From the NCBI GenBank assembly GCA_900544375.1, contig UQUZ01000019.1:1-40496 (forward strand): DNA of 40,496 bases. The letters are read 5' to 3'. The DNA comes from an uncultured Oscillospiraceae bacterium. Lineage in GTDB: Bacteria > Bacillota > Clostridia > Oscillospirales > Acutalibacteraceae. A program made the position numbers and the translations under genes. The notes under the pieces are model-generated. The model saw nothing but the letters and a program-made list of their open reading frames with translations, was not told the origin of the DNA and did no database searches. This document shows, one piece after another, positions 38,427 through 40,496 of this stretch; position 1 is the stretch's first letter, and every line of letters starts with the position of its first letter.

Positions 38427-39449
38427 ATGACGATTCTGGTCACTGGCGGCGCCGGCTATATCGGCAGCCACACCTGCATTGAATTGCTCAAGGCAGGCTA
38501 TGAGGTTATTATACTCGATAATTTCTACAACAGCAAGAGGGAAGTCCTTCGCCGCATCGGCGAGCTAAGCGGTAAAGAATTCGGCTTTTATGAGTGCGAT
38601 ATTCGTGACCGCGCCGGGCTCGACCGCATCTTCCAGAAAGAGAAGATCGACGCGGTCATTCATTTCGCCGGGCTGAAGGCGGTCGGCGAATCCTGCGTTA
38701 AGCCGCTGGAATACTATGAAAACAACGTCGGCGGCACGGTCACACTCTGCGAAGCAATGCGCGACGCAGGTGTGAAAAAAATGGTGTTCAGTTCCTCCGC
38801 TACTGTATATGGCATGAACAACCCTTCCCCACTGCGCGAGGATATGCCCGCGGGCGGCACGACGAACCCCTACGGCACCACAAAGCTCATGATCGAGCAG
38901 ATCCTTCAGGATCTTTACCAGTCCGATCACGAATGGAGCATCACTCTGCTGCGTTACTTCAACCCCATCGGCGCGCACAAAAGCGGCCGCATCGGGGAGG
39001 ATCCAAATGGCGTCCCGAACAATCTCATGCCTTATATTACACAGGTGGCCATCGGTAAACGACCACAGCTTCAGGTCTATGGCGACGATTACGACACGCC
39101 GGATGGAACGGGCGTGCGCGACTATATCCATGTAGTCGACCTGGCCCTCGGCCATGTGAAGGCTGTTGAAAAATGCGCGAAAAAGAAGGGCGTTGATATC
39201 TACAACCTTGGCACCGGCGTTGGCTACAGCGTGCTTGACGTGGTGCATGCCTTTGAGAAAGCTTCCGGCGAAAAAATCCCCTATCAGGTAACCGACCGCC
39301 GCCCAGGCGATATCGCCACCTGCTACTCCGACCCCTCCAAAGCGGCGAAAGAACTCGGATGGAAGGCCGAACGCGGCATTGAGGAGATGTGCGAGGATAG
39401 CTGGCGCTGGCAGAAGCAGAATCCGAACGGTTACCCGGATGAAGCTTAA
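38427..39449 (+). CDS. galE: UDP-glucose 4-epimerase
   Basis: Interconverts UDP-glucose and UDP-galactose with tightly bound NAD+, supplying galactosyl units for envelope glycans and for Leloir-pathway use of galactose. The 340-residue SDR-family protein shows the NAD site TGGAGYIGSHTCIELL, DNFYNSKREVL, HFAGLKAVGES, SSSATVYG and YGTTKLMIE (catalytic Tyr-x-x-x-Lys), RYFNPIGAH and the C-terminal GYSVLDVVHAFEKASG. GGGAGGAG is 6 bases before the ATG at 38427, preferred to 38424. It is monocistronic. Confidence 0.95.
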   Translation: MTILVTGGAGYIGSHTCIELLKAGYEVIILDNFYNSKREVLRRIGELSGKEFGFYECDIRDRAGLDRIFQKEKIDAVIHFAGLKAVGESCVKPLEYYENNVGGTVTLCEAMRDAGVKKMVFSSSATVYGMNNPSPLREDMPAGGTTNPYGTTKLMIEQILQDLYQSDHEWSITLLRYFNPIGAHKSGRIGEDPNGVPNNLMPYITQVAIGKRPQLQVYGDDYDTPDGTGVRDYIHVVDLALGHVKAVEKCAKKKGVDIYNLGTGVGYSVLDVVHAFEKASGEKIPYQVTDRRPGDIATCYSDPSKAAKELGWKAERGIEEMCEDSWRWQKQNPNGYPDEA

Positions 39450-39652
39450 AAAATTGCGCTAAAGCTGCTGCCCGGCCTTCAGGCAGCAGGAGCGGCCGTA
39501 TGCGGAATCGCCAAATAGCACCGGCTGCAAAGTGACCGTACGATTTTTCGTATTATTTTGATCGGGTGAGCACCTACCGTATGCAAGGCTGAAAAGCAAT
39601 TGCATACGGTTTTTTTGTGGCTATCCAATCCATGGCTCTGGGAGGGGACGCA
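39450..39652 (+). other. leader region between galE and the MATE gene
   Basis: Holds a hairpin after galE (39465-39472 with 39482-39489, no T tail), a small TACGA/TCGTA hairpin, and a strong terminator at 39576-39616. The 8-base sequence CCGTATGC occurs twice (39496-39503 and 39577-39584) and both copies are complementary to GCATACGG (39602-39609), so two alternative folds are possible. No known riboswitch was recognised. Confidence 0.4.
39576..39616 (+). terminator. intrinsic terminator before the MATE gene
   Basis: Perfect 11-bp arms (39576-39586 and 39600-39610) and a run of seven T. It may end galE transcripts or, being only 37 bases before the MATE gene, act as its leader terminator. 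Confidence 0.85.
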
Positions 39653-40496
39653 ATGATTTTAACAGGAAACAAGCCCAAAAAGGCTCGGAGCGGCATTGCA
39701 TGCACGCTGATCCGATTCAGCCTGCCGCTGATCTTCAGCGGTATATTACAGCAGCTTTATAACTGGGCGGACGCCTTCATCGTTGGTAATGTGGAGGGAG
39801 AGCTAGCCTTGGCGGCAATCGGGGCAACCGGGACGGTCGTCAACTTTTATCTAATGGCGATCACCGGCTTTACAATTGGGCTCGCCATTCTGTTCGCCCA
39901 AAAATTTGGCAGCGGTGAAAACGCAGCTATCCCGAAAATACTCGCGGCCTTCTCAATTCTGCTCGGGCTCAGCTTTGTCCTGCTGGCCGCGGTGGGAATT
40001 GGGCTTACCTCCCCTCTGCTGCGCCTAATGCATACCCCGCAGGATACGATAAAACCGGCAGAAAGCTACTTAAAGATTATTTTTACCGGCGTTCCCTTCC
40101 TCGCCGTATATAATGTTTATTCTGCTGCGCTGCGTGGAATTGGCGACAGCCGCGCGCCGTTTTTAGCAATTCTTTTCTCTTCTATTTTAAACGTCGCGCT
40201 GGATCTGCTCTTTGTTGCCTGGCTGCATTGGGGCGTGGAGGGGGCTGCCGCCGCAACGGTCCTTTCCCAGGCGGCAATGACGGTGTTTTTGATCGCCTAC
40301 GCCGCCCGAAAACACGCCCTGCTGCGCTTGCGCACCGGTATAGATAGGAGGGAACGAGCCTTGCTGATGCAGGGGGTGCGATTGGGGCTACCGCCCATGA
40401 TCCAATCCAGCATCAGCGCATTTGGAAGCCTCCTGCTGCAAAATTTTATGAATGGTTTCGGCACTCAGACTGTAGCTGCGATCACTACGGCATACC
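39653..40496 (+). CDS. MATE-family efflux transporter (N-terminal part, cut by window end)
   Basis: Translation from ATG 39653 (GGGAGGGGAC upstream) gives 281 residues and continues past the edge, where a full MATE protein has about 450. Visible are the first membrane-helix block FSLPLIFSGILQQLYNWADAFIVGNVEGELALAAIG, the GFTIGLAILFAQKFGSGE loop, repeated hydrophobic helices, the YLKIIFTGVPFLAVYNVYSAALRGIGDSRAPF segment at the end of the first bundle half and GLPPMIQSSISAFG at the start of the second. Such proteins export drugs or metabolites using Na+ or H+. The substrate is unknown. The upstream terminator suggests regulated expression. Confidence 0.88.
   Translation, partial: MILTGNKPKKARSGIACTLIRFSLPLIFSGILQQLYNWADAFIVGNVEGELALAAIGATGTVVNFYLMAITGFTIGLAILFAQKFGSGENAAIPKILAAFSILLGLSFVLLAAVGIGLTSPLLRLMHTPQDTIKPAESYLKIIFTGVPFLAVYNVYSAALRGIGDSRAPFLAILFSSILNVALDLLFVAWLHWGVEGAAAATVLSQAAMTVFLIAYAARKHALLRLRTGIDRRERALLMQGVRLGLPPMIQSSISAFGSLLLQNFMNGFGTQTVAAITTAY

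Overview
The window is a stretch of chromosome from a low-GC-branch Firmicute, most likely an anaerobic, spore-forming gut-type Clostridia. The reasons are strong AGGAGG/GGAGGTGAT ribosome sites, AddAB rather than RecBCD, a SleL-type spore-cortex enzyme, a GlpP antiterminator, an oxygen-sensitive 2-hydroxyacyl-CoA dehydratase/activase system, a GlpA/FAD-oxidoreductase/DUF1667 trio and a sortase-type surface protein. No tRNA, rRNA, CRISPR array, phage or insertion sequence was seen. A genus cannot be named from the sequence alone.

Region 1 (1-8.3 kb): acpP on the minus strand, then an almost complete shikimate/phenylalanine block on the plus strand: aroE-aroK, and after an internal promoter aroF-aroB-aroA-aroC-pheA. 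Genes mostly overlap or lie close together. The most striking element is between aroK and aroF: a promoter, a 32-codon leader peptide rich in Phe and Tyr (Y-F-F-F, Y-F-F, F-F), and a perfect intrinsic terminator with an alternative antiterminator. This is the full layout of ribosome-mediated attenuation as in E. coli pheA, here in front of a DAHP synthase in a Firmicute.

Region 2 (8.3-15.5 kb): an envelope region. It holds a processive family-2 glycosyltransferase translationally coupled to a membrane-anchored polysaccharide deacetylase (IcaA/IcaB- or NodC/NodB-like pair), plsC, a 36-residue amphipathic peptide gene missed by ordinary gene calling, a NYN/LOTUS-type putative RNA-binding nuclease, a membrane-anchored alpha/alpha-barrel glycosidase-like protein and a DUF4474 surface protein with an IPETG sorting signal and a long structured 5' leader.

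Region 3 (15.7-24.1 kb): glpP followed by a 2-hydroxyacyl-CoA-dehydratase-like subunit and a second such subunit fused to its ATP-dependent activase. Converging on them is a four-gene minus-strand operon: GlpA-like dehydrogenase, FAD/NAD oxidoreductase, DUF1667 iron-sulfur protein and a cytoplasmic GH29 alpha-L-fucosidase.

Region 4 (24.1-35.8 kb): a promoter region with duplicated dyad-symmetry elements, addB-addA, a LysM-LysM-GH18 spore enzyme, a VTT/TVP38 membrane protein, gldA (glycerol dehydrogenase) behind a leader terminator, and a SAM methyltransferase. The promoter-plus-dyad element in front of addB recurs in front of gldA.

Region 5 (35.8-40.5 kb): a dispersed ~105-bp repeat also present at the left end, a 51-residue small protein with a highly structured 3' region, rsmA with an upstream HD-domain gene, galE, and a MATE transporter cut by the window edge, again behind a leader terminator.
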